DNA of 64,000 nucleotides from Psettodes erumei (taxonomy: Eukaryota; Chordata; Actinopteri; Pleuronectiformes; Psettodidae). How positions within the stretch are numbered: the stretch's first letter is position 1; each line of letters starts with the position of its first letter. A program made the translations under genes and the position numbers. Of this stretch, positions 33,701 through 43,466 are shown piece by piece. The notes below the pieces were generated by a model, which saw nothing but the letters and a program-made list of their open reading frames with translations, did not search any database and had not been told where the DNA came from. Location of the stretch: assembly GCA_016785225.1 (NCBI GenBank), contig JAFBJZ010000958.1, positions 124,001-188,000 of the forward strand, read 5' to 3'.

Positions 33701-36700
33701 TTAATTCACTTTCCAATGCATGTTGCATCTGTTTTCTGCAGTAACTCTTCTTCTTTTAATAGATTAGCAGACAAACGTCACCACCAGACACCCCTACAGA
33801 GACGACCAGTGACTGCCTGTTACCTGAAATCATACCATGTCCTGCCACAAGAGAAGAGGAGCATCTCACAGTTGGTTGCAATGACCTGTTGGCTGGTGGG
33901 GACTTGAGTGTAACTGACAATTTGTCCAATGGTGACTTTGGACTACATGAGCATAATGGCTTGTTTTTACTTTGGTGTGGGGCACAACCAAAAAGATCTG
34001 GCTCTGGATCAGTACAGTTAGAGGAAGATATAAGGCAACATACAAAGCTTGGAAACCTAAAGGATCTTGGCGAACTATCCAATACTGCTGTAACCATGCT
34101 GTCCTCTGCCATGGTAATGGTTCTTGCTCCAAACTGGAGTGGGAGACAAAGACGGAACAAAAAATTTGAGGGAACTGTAAATTCAGCAACCCAGGGGAAT
34201 TTTCAAGACATGATGAACACTGCTGCAGACTGTGCACATGAATGTTTTCAGGAGACTCAAAACCAGCATGGTGTGGAGAGGGTGTTGACAGATGGATCAC
34301 AAACCCAACTGAGAGTCCCATTTCCATGTGCCAGGAGAAATACAGTGGACTGGTCAACTAAGAGTGGTCCTGCCAGAATTGACCTTGAGTGGAACAGGAA
34401 GATGATTCACACTGTCTCTATGAACAATAGCTCTGGGAGGATGGACAACAGGAATAGAGATGTAGATCCTTTAAGCCATGTAGCCCCAACTGCATCCCCA
34501 TTACCTCCCCTTTCTCTTGATCCAAATGAACAAAGGAGAAATCCACAAACAAATCATCAAGGAGCACTCTCATCTCTGAGCTCTAAACCAACAACCAGCT
34601 TCCTGCTTATGTCTTTAAGAAGAAACTCCAGTGGCAGGAGCTCCAATGCAGCCTCCATCTTAACTGAGGAAAACCCTATGCCAAGTGATCATGAAGCCAA
34701 CTTGCTCACAACACACCTCCACAAAATCTTTCTCAATAATGACCAAGAAAGGTCAAAGTCCTTCCTCTCTCCATCATCCAATTCTTATAGAGTCACTAAA
34801 ACTGGGCCTATCCTTTCCCCATCACCATCCAACCACAGACCAAGGGATATATGTGAATCACGCTTCTTTTCAACTTCACCTGTAAACGAAGATACAGAGG
34901 ACACACCCTGTACACAGCAACCTCAAACATGTTCCAAACAGGCATTTCTGAGTAGACAAACATCAGCAAGGGAACAAAACTATGGGAGTTCAAACAGAAA
35001 TACAAACCTATTCCCAGAAAGTTCAGTCTCCTCACCCAGACATTCCCCATACAGTCCTACTGTCCTCCAAAAAAAACCCTCCCTGCCGAGAAGGACCACA
35101 CTGACATCCACTTCCTGGTGGAAACAAGTTACCCCGAAAGGCAGTTCTCCTTATAACCCCAGTGATAAAACCAATATCAGGGACCAGCTGAGCACACCCT
35201 TAGTTCCATCCTGTAGTGACAATAATGACTTAGTCTCACCAGGTCCAACTGACAACAAAAGATTTAGTTGTCAAATCCTCAGTAACAGAGACAACAACAA
35301 CACAGCAGAGCTGGTTTGCAAAGGTAACATGAACCTTGTTATGAAGACACAGGGAGGAACTCAAGAGCTTAAAAAAAGAAATGCTGAGGATTCACCAGAC
35401 CACAAATCAGACAGGCTTATTCAACAGCAATATGGCTGCATTTCAAACAACAGAGAATCACAAAAGCCTCATAATTTGTCCAATGATTTGTCAAGGGATA
35501 AAATTAGCGATGCTACAGCACAGTCCACACTGAGTTCCCGTAAAGATCTCAGCAAGCATTATGTCTGCAACAGTTCACATTCCTCAAATGTAACTGAATT
35601 ACCACCTACTTTGCTAAATCTCACATCTCCACTCAACAAGGACTCTGAAATGTTTACCAAACAGTCATATTCTCCTGCCACTAACGCCACTCTCAACAGT
35701 CAAGCTTATCCAACTTACGGTCTCCCCCCAACTCCCAAGACCAAAAGTCTTTCCTACTTCCATTCTCACCAAGTTTCTTCTCAGACCAGTACTCATACTT
35801 CATTACACGCTGGTTCTTCTGCCAAAACATCGAAATTAGACAAAACAGCCAATGCCACACCTCTTGGCTTTGAAAGAAGCTATGCCTCCATTCCCAAGAA
35901 TGTCCACTCTAAAATATTGTCCAGCCTGATTCCCACAGCCAGTGCTTTCTCTAAGACAAACCAAAGTCCTGTATCCCCATCCATCATTTCTTGTACCACT
36001 GGCAGGCATCCTGCAGCCTCAACTTCCCCAGGCCAGTCCCTCCCTACTTCTCCTGCCACTCCCCACTCCTCCATCTTAACACCGCCTGCAACTCCCGTCA
36101 CTACCAGTTCCAACTACCCAGAGACGTCTAGCCCTAAGGAAGAGAGGACATTCTCAAGCAGTCCCGAAAAAGACCCAAAGAAACTTGCCCCTCGGGAAAA
36201 TGGAAAAAGAGCGAGACGAGTAACGTGGGAGGATTCAAGGAATCTGCAGCATTCTGAGCCCATCACTGTGGATAAACCAGATCTACATGGAGTCGAAACA
36301 TGTCCTCTTTCTCCCTCAAGGTCCCCCCGAAGTGTTCGAGCTCCATCCATCTTTTCCTTTCTAAGGTCAAGTGATCCAACCACAAATACATCCTCCTCCC
36401 CTCTGTGCTCCCCTACCCCCAAAACTTCTAGCATACAAGTGGGGAAAGGAGCGATGTATCAGTCTCACTCAACGGACTCTGCTGATGTAACATCTGGAGA
36501 GCAAGAGGGGTCACAGCAAAGACCTAGTGACACTATGATTTTTGACCAGGAAAAACTCGATACAACCACTCTTAAGCAGGAGAGGACATTATCACTGTCC
36601 CTCCCTCCTGATTTTACAAGTGGTTATAAGCTTCGTTATAGCTCGCCTCCTTACTCAACTCTTATGTCAAGTAGGTCAACACTGGGAGAAACAAAGACAA

Positions 36701-38898
36701 TAACACCCCCCTTCCAACAAGTCTCTCGGTCACCATGTGCCCCACATCCTTCCTTAAATACTGAGTCAGGTGCAGCAGTAAACATAACCGCATCCAAACT
36801 CCCTCTGTTACCTAACAGCCCACCGCAGACTTCATCTTTTCCTTTCCAAAACAAAACTGCCAGGCAAGAAAATTCAAAGCGTGACGTCTCAGAAACTGAT
36901 GTAGTCAACAATAATTATACCAAAAATAGCAACCAAGATCACCAGAATGGCCAAATATTACTTGTTGACAATAGAGTTCATGTCAGCTCACAGTGTTTGC
37001 AGGGCAATAAGGCAAAGAAGTCCACTTCAACCTGTGTAACTGAGACACTGGTTTACAGCATTCAGTCTAAAATAGATACAGTTACAGCTGGCCCAAAGAT
37101 CACCACACCTAAACCTTTGCAACATAATGCAAATAGAGTGGTTACTTTGGAGACCAAGTTAAGTCAACAGACATGCACAGTGCAGAGTAAGGAAGCATCA
37201 GGTAAACCACCTTGCCATTCAGATCATAGCTCCAGTGGTGGCAGCACAGCAGAGAGCCAGTCCCAGGAAGATGAAGGCTGCAATAGAACAACAAAGGAAA
37301 GCATGCTGGGTCGAAGCAGGTTCTTTTCAGTGGAGAGCAGCAATGAGCAAAGCCCAAAGAAAAGCAGATTTGCACTGAAGAAAAGTGTCAGTGCAACAAA
37401 TGCCAGTTTAACAAGATCAGACTCTGAGCGGGCCAACAAGACTAACAGCAAAATGGAAGAGGTCCTCAACAGACTGAGACAAACATTCAGCACTAGATGG
37501 TCTGATGATGAACTGTCATTTCCATGGAAATGGAAAAGGGCCTCCCAGACATCTTCTGTTAGTGGATCAAGTGACATCAGCAATGTCAATGATATCACTG
37601 CTAAGAGTACCAAAATGCTAGATGAGCAGGAGCAGGAGGAGGTGGGGGTGCTGAAGGAGAATGAAAAGGGAACAGAAGGTACAAACAGATGGACACAAAA
37701 CACTATCATACAAGCCGTTGGCAGCACAGCAACAGAAGATCAATTCTCCATTTGCTTGGATAAATCAACTCCAGAAACTTATCAAGACCAAGATAAACAG
37801 CATGCTTATGTAGGACACAAGTCTGAAAGTAAATCCCAAGTTCATCTGACTGTCCAAAGCCCAGCAACTTACCAGTTTGACTTTTACAAAGACAACAGGA
37901 CAGAGTACAAACTGCCAAACCAGTTCCCCTCATGTACAGATCCCAGTCATGGCAGAAGCCCGAACCCATCTGGTGGTTACCCTGCTCAGCTCAGTAGGTC
38001 CACATCTAGTCCGAGGAGTCCCTTCTCCCCCTTCTCCTCTCTTTGTCCATTCTCCTCATTTTCCTCATCTGATGTAACAGATGATAGCGTCTTCTACAGC
38101 CCAAAGCTGCAGCGTCACAGGGAGTCCTCCTCACCATGTGAGCCAGAGGAGGGAATCAGCCTGGGGGGATCAAGAAGAAGCCGGGCATCTACAGGTCCTC
38201 CAAGTGCAGGGCCAGGACAGGACAAGGAGCACTTGGCATCCTCCTATGCAGATTTAAAGTATGGCATTGAGCCTGGGAGGTCATTTTCTGTGAGCTCAGT
38301 ACTCTCCAGTCGACCCTCGGGGCCTGGACGCATCTCCACTGGATCCCGATTCATGAGTGTGGGTGACCTCCCTCAATCTTTTTTGGCTTGTGAACGCACT
38401 GGCAAGGACTTTGATCAGTGGTCCTTCACACCTAATTGCATCATGGAATGTGATTGCCAGATCCCTTATGACTGTAGTGTGTATTTCCCTGGTGACCTGG
38501 GTAAAATGAGATCAAGATCTCTTCCTAGATCACTGACCAGACGTTTGGCAAACTGGAGCTCAGGAGTCCACAATTCTCTGCCTGTAACTACCATAGCCTC
38601 AAATGCAGCCCACCTTTGGAGCCCTAGCATGGATACTTGTCAGTTTAGATGGGATGCAGAGGCTCCTCCAACACCTCCTCCAACACCTCCCCTATCACCA
38701 GTATCCAGACGCATGTCCCAACCCTCCAGCCTTTCCTCCCCTACCTTTCCAAGCTCATCAGGGCATTTACCTTCCAGAGGTTATGTCTCCAGCCTTAGCA
38801 CATTTGAGGAGTCTTCTGACAGCAGCTCAGACACAACAACAGATGATGAATATTACTTAGAAACATGTGAGTGTGAAGACAAGGAGACAGAATTGTAA
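30740..38898 (+). CDS. Large Ser/Pro-rich, probably disordered protein with a giant last exon; unnamed
   Basis: Predicted CDS: start exon 30751-30822 (24 codons, ATG with A at -3, donor GTAAGG, phase 0) joined to 33763-38898 (acceptor CTTCTTCTTTTAATAG). The phases fit and give about 1735 residues. I do not recognise the family. The protein is rich in Ser, Pro, Thr and Asn, with no globular domain, signal peptide or membrane helix. Seen: W-W-K-Q-V (near 35110), R-V-T-W (residues 843-846; matches the PP1 docking consensus [RK]-x-[VI]-x-[FW]), basic S-R-F-F-S-V-E-S and S-R-F-A-L-K-K-S near 1207-1225, F-P-W-K-W-K-R near 1276, a P-T-P-P-P-T-P-P stretch near 1658, and an acidic Ser/Asp tail ending E-T-E-L, which fits a class I PDZ ligand. 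A scaffold role is possible but inferred. The start exon is less certain than the giant exon. Confidence 0.75.
30751..30822 (+). CDS. Predicted start exon of the giant-exon gene
   Basis: Twenty-four codons beginning M-T-Y-L-T-R-G-S-S-R-K. Acceptor TTTTTAG at 30739, donor GTAAGG at 30823. It ends exactly on a codon boundary, which matches the only in-phase acceptor of the giant exon. Transcript data would settle it. Confidence 0.6.
30823..33762 (+). other. Intron 2 of the giant-exon gene
   Basis: About 2.9 kb, GTAAGG to TTTTAATAG. It contains a short perfect inverted repeat at 32421-32448 (11-bp arms, 6-base loop). Nothing else is supported. Confidence 0.55.
33763..38898 (+). CDS. Giant terminal coding exon (1711 codons plus stop)
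   Basis: One uninterrupted frame of over 5 kb. The frame's first upstream stop overlaps the splice acceptor at 33760-33762, which places the exon start at 33763. The other nearby AGs (33767, 33770) are out of phase with the start exon. A TTG at 33889 is sometimes taken as a start but is just inside the exon. Ends TAA at 38896-38898. Confidence 0.9.
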   Translation: MSRQTSPPDTPTETTSDCLLPEIIPCPATREEEHLTVGCNDLLAGGDLSVTDNLSNGDFGLHEHNGLFLLWCGAQPKRSGSGSVQLEEDIRQHTKLGNLKDLGELSNTAVTMLSSAMVMVLAPNWSGRQRRNKKFEGTVNSATQGNFQDMMNTAADCAHECFQETQNQHGVERVLTDGSQTQLRVPFPCARRNTVDWSTKSGPARIDLEWNRKMIHTVSMNNSSGRMDNRNRDVDPLSHVAPTASPLPPLSLDPNEQRRNPQTNHQGALSSLSSKPTTSFLLMSLRRNSSGRSSNAASILTEENPMPSDHEANLLTTHLHKIFLNNDQERSKSFLSPSSNSYRVTKTGPILSPSPSNHRPRDICESRFFSTSPVNEDTEDTPCTQQPQTCSKQAFLSRQTSAREQNYGSSNRNTNLFPESSVSSPRHSPYSPTVLQKKPSLPRRTTLTSTSWWKQVTPKGSSPYNPSDKTNIRDQLSTPLVPSCSDNNDLVSPGPTDNKRFSCQILSNRDNNNTAELVCKGNMNLVMKTQGGTQELKKRNAEDSPDHKSDRLIQQQYGCISNNRESQKPHNLSNDLSRDKISDATAQSTLSSRKDLSKHYVCNSSHSSNVTELPPTLLNLTSPLNKDSEMFTKQSYSPATNATLNSQAYPTYGLPPTPKTKSLSYFHSHQVSSQTSTHTSLHAGSSAKTSKLDKTANATPLGFERSYASIPKNVHSKILSSLIPTASAFSKTNQSPVSPSIISCTTGRHPAASTSPGQSLPTSPATPHSSILTPPATPVTTSSNYPETSSPKEERTFSSSPEKDPKKLAPRENGKRARRVTWEDSRNLQHSEPITVDKPDLHGVETCPLSPSRSPRSVRAPSIFSFLRSSDPTTNTSSSPLCSPTPKTSSIQVGKGAMYQSHSTDSADVTSGEQEGSQQRPSDTMIFDQEKLDTTTLKQERTLSLSLPPDFTSGYKLRYSSPPYSTLMSSRSTLGETKTITPPFQQVSRSPCAPHPSLNTESGAAVNITASKLPLLPNSPPQTSSFPFQNKTARQENSKRDVSETDVVNNNYTKNSNQDHQNGQILLVDNRVHVSSQCLQGNKAKKSTSTCVTETLVYSIQSKIDTVTAGPKITTPKPLQHNANRVVTLETKLSQQTCTVQSKEASGKPPCHSDHSSSGGSTAESQSQEDEGCNRTTKESMLGRSRFFSVESSNEQSPKKSRFALKKSVSATNASLTRSDSERANKTNSKMEEVLNRLRQTFSTRWSDDELSFPWKWKRASQTSSVSGSSDISNVNDITAKSTKMLDEQEQEEVGVLKENEKGTEGTNRWTQNTIIQAVGSTATEDQFSICLDKSTPETYQDQDKQHAYVGHKSESKSQVHLTVQSPATYQFDFYKDNRTEYKLPNQFPSCTDPSHGRSPNPSGGYPAQLSRSTSSPRSPFSPFSSLCPFSSFSSSDVTDDSVFYSPKLQRHRESSSPCEPEEGISLGGSRRSRASTGPPSAGPGQDKEHLASSYADLKYGIEPGRSFSVSSVLSSRPSGPGRISTGSRFMSVGDLPQSFLACERTGKDFDQWSFTPNCIMECDCQIPYDCSVYFPGDLGKMRSRSLPRSLTRRLANWSSGVHNSLPVTTIASNAAHLWSPSMDTCQFRWDAEAPPTPPPTPPLSPVSRRMSQPSSLSSPTFPSSSGHLPSRGYVSSLSTFEESSDSSSDTTTDDEYYLETCECEDKETEL

Positions 38899-39440
38899 AA
38901 GAAAACGAACCACTTGAAATCCTTCCCTTTCTCAATTCTCTGTGATCCTGAACTTCATGATGTAAAAAATAAATCCAGGACAGGAAATATGTGATGTAAT
39001 CTGTTAAGGACAGTGATCTCCAATACTACTTTTCACTTTCAGAAAGGAACCTGGGGACAATAAGGACAGCTAGTTGCCTGCATGATTCATTTTCAAAAGT
39101 GGTGGTTTTTTTGTAATGATAATATCAGGTAGGTTTAAAGATGTATAGTATTACAGTGTACTGGCTATGACCACAGATCTGCAATGTAGACATACAAAAT
39201 AACCATAATCAACATTTACAGTTCTGACAGTTGCATTGCATTAGTGAGGAATGTACTTATGTGTAATTGCTTTAATAATCAAACTTTTGTGTAAGGTCAG
39301 GCTCTTGACATGAGTCCTATCTTTTAAGGTTTGCATGTCATCCTTCTATATATAGTAATATGGATGAATGTGCTAATGTGTTTGTTATTTCATCATCTGT
39401 CTTCTTCTGTGCTTGAATATTGAAATAAATTGTAGTGAAT
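38899..39440 (+). other. 3' UTR of the giant-exon gene
   Basis: AATAAA signals at about 38967 and 39423. The second, followed by a T-rich stretch, is a plausible poly(A) site about 530 bases after the stop. Confidence 0.55.
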
Positions 39441-41851
39441 GTTCTTCGCATAATTCAGATAGTTTATTTTCATATCACTTTAAAGGAGAAAGAATTTGGC
39501 TTTAATAAGGTTTTGTATTTTCATTTGAAATACAATAGTTTTATCAAACATTGTAAAGTGTTTTATATAGTGCCTTGTCTTATTTGCACAGTGACAATCT
39601 AAAGTCTTAATATATCTTTTATATATAAATGTAATTTTTCCAACAATATTTGTGGATTACATTGGTAAATTCATTACACTCTTTCTGTTGTTTTTTTCTC
39701 GTGTCATGTCATTTAATAGGGCCTTAACGAGTATGGTTTCTCATTGTGTTATTTTATTGCAGTTTCCCATCCCATTATTTACATGCCATAATGAGCGAAA
39801 AGGTATGTTGAGTACTGGCATGACAAACAAATGATTCAGTGCCTAAGGCCACATTCCTGAATGCAGGGAGTTTTTCAGTGACCAATATTAATCACAATGC
39901 TATCTACTTTAAATAGTGTGTTGTGTAGGTGGGGCAGTTCAACATTATTCAATTGTGTGTTTTCCTTCAGTTCTTAGCTATGGCAACGTACAAACTGTTA
40001 TGGTGATAGGTGGATAAAACATCCATTTGACTGGGTGTTAAATTGTAACTTCACCTATGTCTTTAATGGCAGTAATTGTGTCCCAGGCAGATATTCGCAT
40101 TGGGACAGTACAATCTGCATTGATATTATTGGCCATGACATCATCTGGGAAAGGCGTATGTCATCATGAGTCTTCAGAGCACTGACTTTCAATCTGTTTT
40201 TCAATCTTAAAAGTGCAGCACTTTCTGGAAGCAGCACCCCTGCTCTAAGACTAAGGCACTACACTGATATTATGCACAGCTGATTCAAGAGACAGCCAGA
40301 TCTGATCTGTTGTGTGGTACCTGGGTAAAGTACCAAAAGCAGTGATATGGCAGAACAGTGTTAAATGGACTTGTAGCACAACAAACAAACATAAACAAAG
40401 ATAGAAACCTTTAAAGACAACAGAAGTGTGAAAAGTAAACAGATGGGACAATTACAAGAAGCAGTTTGCTTCATATGTACAACAATACAATGTAATACAA
40501 TATAAAATAGTATAATATATCATACAAATACAAAAAACCCCTATCACAGAATAGTGTTTCATAAAGCCTTCTTAGTATAGTATGTCTTATGTAAAATCTT
40601 TCTCTAACATTGTGAGGTCTTTACTTATCTTATAAGGTGCCTTGATATGGCACTATCCAAATAAAATTGGATTGGGGTGGAAACACGAAAAAATGCCATA
40701 GTAAAGTGCGTCATAAAAATGCAAAAACAAATGACAAGACATTTTCAGTTCTGAAATTGTGTCTTCAAGGAGTCAAACCCCACACCAGCTGTTTATGGGG
40801 TGTGTACACTAACCAGTAAATAACAATCTGAGCACCTGAGATTGTTGCCTTCATATTAGGTATAGTAAGAGTAAAGCCTCAAAAACCTCATGAAATGTAG
40901 TATAGCATCAACAATGCATCAAAATGAAAACTTCTTGTCACGATACAGGAGGGCATAAAAATATGATTTAAAGCATGGAAAGCATATTCAGTGTTGATCT
41001 GATAATCTGCTGTTACTTGGGTGTATGTACTAACCACCCAGTGGTATACTAATTATTTGATATCATCACTGCTGTCTGTGGGTGCATTGCTGTCATTACA
41101 TGTCAGTAATAGAGACCAGATTAGTTTTAAAAAAGTTTTGTGATCATTTGTGGTCTATGACTGTCATCTATTGGTTATTTACTGTACTGCAATGAACAGC
41201 TGAGAGCGGTTGTTGCTTTAATTTTCTATGAACATTCACATTTTGATTTGATTTGTTGTTTTATTTAGTTATTGTGCAAGACAACACTGTGTTCCTGTTA
41301 GGGTTTATATGAATAAAAAAGTAAATATGAATTTAAAAAAGGTAAATCTTGAATTACTATTATAAGAAAACATGCCATTTGTTGAGGTGAGCAGAGAAAT
41401 TAGGATCATAACCATGAAAACTGATTGTGGTGGTGAAGTTAGGGAGTTTAAGTATATCAGGGAACTGCTAAATCAAATATTATGAAGGCTGAGGGAAAGA
41501 TAGCGTTAGTTTACAGGCTGAAAACACAACAAGCAGACAATTAAAATCATCACTTTAAAGATAATTTGATTGTTATACACAACAAATTAAAGATATTCAT
41601 TGCGTTTGTGACTCATATTGTCAGAATTTTCCCAACCTCAAGTCAACAATGTCTGAAACATCAGAAAAAAGAAATTAAGGAAATTATAGTTGACCTCAAA
41701 TCAAATGAGGTTCATGGTCCAGACAGGTCTGATTGTTGGCGCCCTACCTTGGACATGTTTTTTGTTTTTTTTTGTCATTTTGGTTTGTTTTCAGGTTGGA
41801 ATTTAACCAGACATTTCAGTATCTACAGTGGATGAATGGATTGACATTATA
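39441..41851. other. Intergenic DNA
   Basis: AT-rich sequence between the giant-exon gene and the Tc1 element. An L2-type 3' end lies at 40599-40676. No gene is seen. Confidence 0.5.
40599..40676 (+). repeat. L2-type LINE 3' end
   Basis: AAGGTGCCTTGATATGG ... CCAAATAAAATTGGATTGG is the standard teleost L2 3' end. Confidence 0.55.
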
Positions 41852-43239
41852 CACTCCTGATCAAAATTTTAAGACTAGTTGAAAAATTGCAAGAATTTAC
41901 ATTTTTCACTGTTGGATCTTAAGAAGGTTCTAAGTAGTGCTTCAACATGCAAAAAGAAGAAATGGGAGTGAGACAAGAAAAATTTTGAGGAAGCAATTTA
42001 TTGCAAACAACCATTAAACTGAAATAGGCTGTTCATCAGCTGACCAAAAGTTTAAGACCACATCTCAAAAAACCCCAAACCCCCCTAAAATAGAAATAAA
42101 ATTTTCAAAGAAGGACTCAGTAATGAGTAGCTGCACCATTCTTGTTAATCATCTCAAAAATTTGTTTCGGCGTGCTTGATGCTAGTGTTTCCAGGAGGCT
42201 AGTGGGAATGTTGCGCCGAGTGGTGAAGATGGCTTCACAGAGGGCATCCACTGTCATTTTTGTAAACTTCCCTTACCATCCAACCCCAAATGTTCTCAAT
42301 TGGATTTAGATCAGTGGAACACACAGGATGGTTCAAAAGAGTGATGTTATTTCTCTGGAAGAAGTCCTTTGTTAGGCGTGAACTGCAGCACTGTCCTATT
42401 GAAAAACCCAGTCATTACCACACAGACAATGGCCTTCAGTCATGAGGGATGCCCCCTGCAACATCTCCACATAGCCAGCCGCCATTTGACACCTCTGCAC
42501 AACCTGAAGCTCCATTGTTCCACTGAAGGAAAGAGCCCCCTAGATCATGATGACGCCCCCTCCACTGTGCTGGGTAGAAAATATCTCAGGTGGGATCTTG
42601 TCATGCCAGTAACGTTGGAAGCCATCAGGACCATCAAGGTTAAATTTTTTCTCATCAGAGAATAAAACTTCCACCTTTCAATGTCCCATGTTTGGTGCTC
42701 TTGTGCAAACTGATTAAATGGCTAATTGGATTAAATGGATTAAATGGCTAATTGGATCCTTTGGCTCAGGGCCGGTGACCGGTCTACCACTTGACTTTTT
42801 CCCATAACCCTCAGGATCTTTTAAGAAGTTTAAAATGACTGTCTTATTGCGTCCAACCTCAGCAGCAATGGCACGCTGCGAGAGGCCTTGCTGATGCAGC
42901 TCAACAATCTGACTGCATTCAAAGAGAGAAAGCTTTTTTGCCTTTGCCATCGGGAGGTCATGACAGTGTGGATACCTGACAAAATGACACTGAATCCACA
43001 TTTTTGCGAAGATTTGGGCTTTTAAAGGCTGTGGTCTTAAACTTTTGATCAGTTGATGAACAGCCTATTTCAGTTTATTGGTTGTTTGCAATAGATTGCT
43101 TACTCAAATTTTTTTGTCTCTCTCCCATTTCTTCTTTTTTGCATTTTGAAGCACTACTTAGAACCTTCTTAAGATCCAACAGTGCAAAATGTAAATTCTT
43201 GCAATTTTTCAACTGGTCTTTAAATTTTGATCAGGAGTG
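41852..43239 (-). mobile_element. Tc1-like DNA transposon, 1388 bp, with IR/DR ends, inactive
   Basis: Flanked by TA on both sides (41850-41851 and 43240-43241). The ends are long inverted repeats (about 210 bp each, 41852-42065 and 43026-43239) with few mismatches. Each arm holds an outer and an inner copy of a TGATCAAAA(T/G)TTTAAGA(C) motif, the IR/DR arrangement of Sleeping Beauty-type Tc1 elements. A decayed transposase lies between them on the minus strand. Confidence 0.9.
42060..42950 (-). pseudogene. Tc1-like transposase pseudogene
   Basis: ATG at 42950. The intact start (42714-42950) encodes a paired-type helix-turn-helix beginning M-A-K-A-K-K, with I-V-E-L-H-Q-Q-G-L-S-Q-R-A-I-A. Downstream the DDE domain is recognisable but broken by stop codons: the W-x-D-x-I-P-P-E region near 42590, the G-G-G-V-I-M-x-x-G region near 42540 with TAG for Trp, a D-S-A-A-V-H region near 42390 preceded by TAG, and D-L-N-P-I-E-N-I-W near 42300. 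In intact relatives this cuts and pastes the element at TA sites. Confidence 0.8.
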
Positions 43240-43245
43240 TATATA

Positions 43246-43464
43246 CAGTCAAGCTCAACATTATTCATACCCCTGGCAAATTTTGGCTAAAAGTTACTTT
43301 TATTCAACCAGCAATTTTTTTCTTGTTTGGACATGACACAGGTGTCTCCCAGAAGATAATATGATGTACAAGAGAGATCATTGTGGGAAAAATTATTTCT
43401 CAGCTTTTGTTTACATTTGAACAAAAAGTATGTCCAGGGGTATGAATAATTTCAGGCTTGACTG
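43246..43464. mobile_element. 219-bp TA-flanked MITE
   Basis: Starts CAGTCAAGC and ends GCTTGACTG, with a further matching terminal block ATTATTCATACCCCTGG, giving terminal inverted repeats of about 31 bp. TA lies at both edges (43244-43245 and 43465-43466). There is no coding capacity. It is probably a Tc1/mariner-derived non-autonomous element. It begins only a few bases after the Tc1 element ends. Confidence 0.85.
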
Positions 43465-43466
43465 TA

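Noticed and set aside
35880..37969. Minus-strand open frames inside the giant exon
   Set aside because: Shadows produced by the base composition of the Ser/Pro-rich plus-strand frame.
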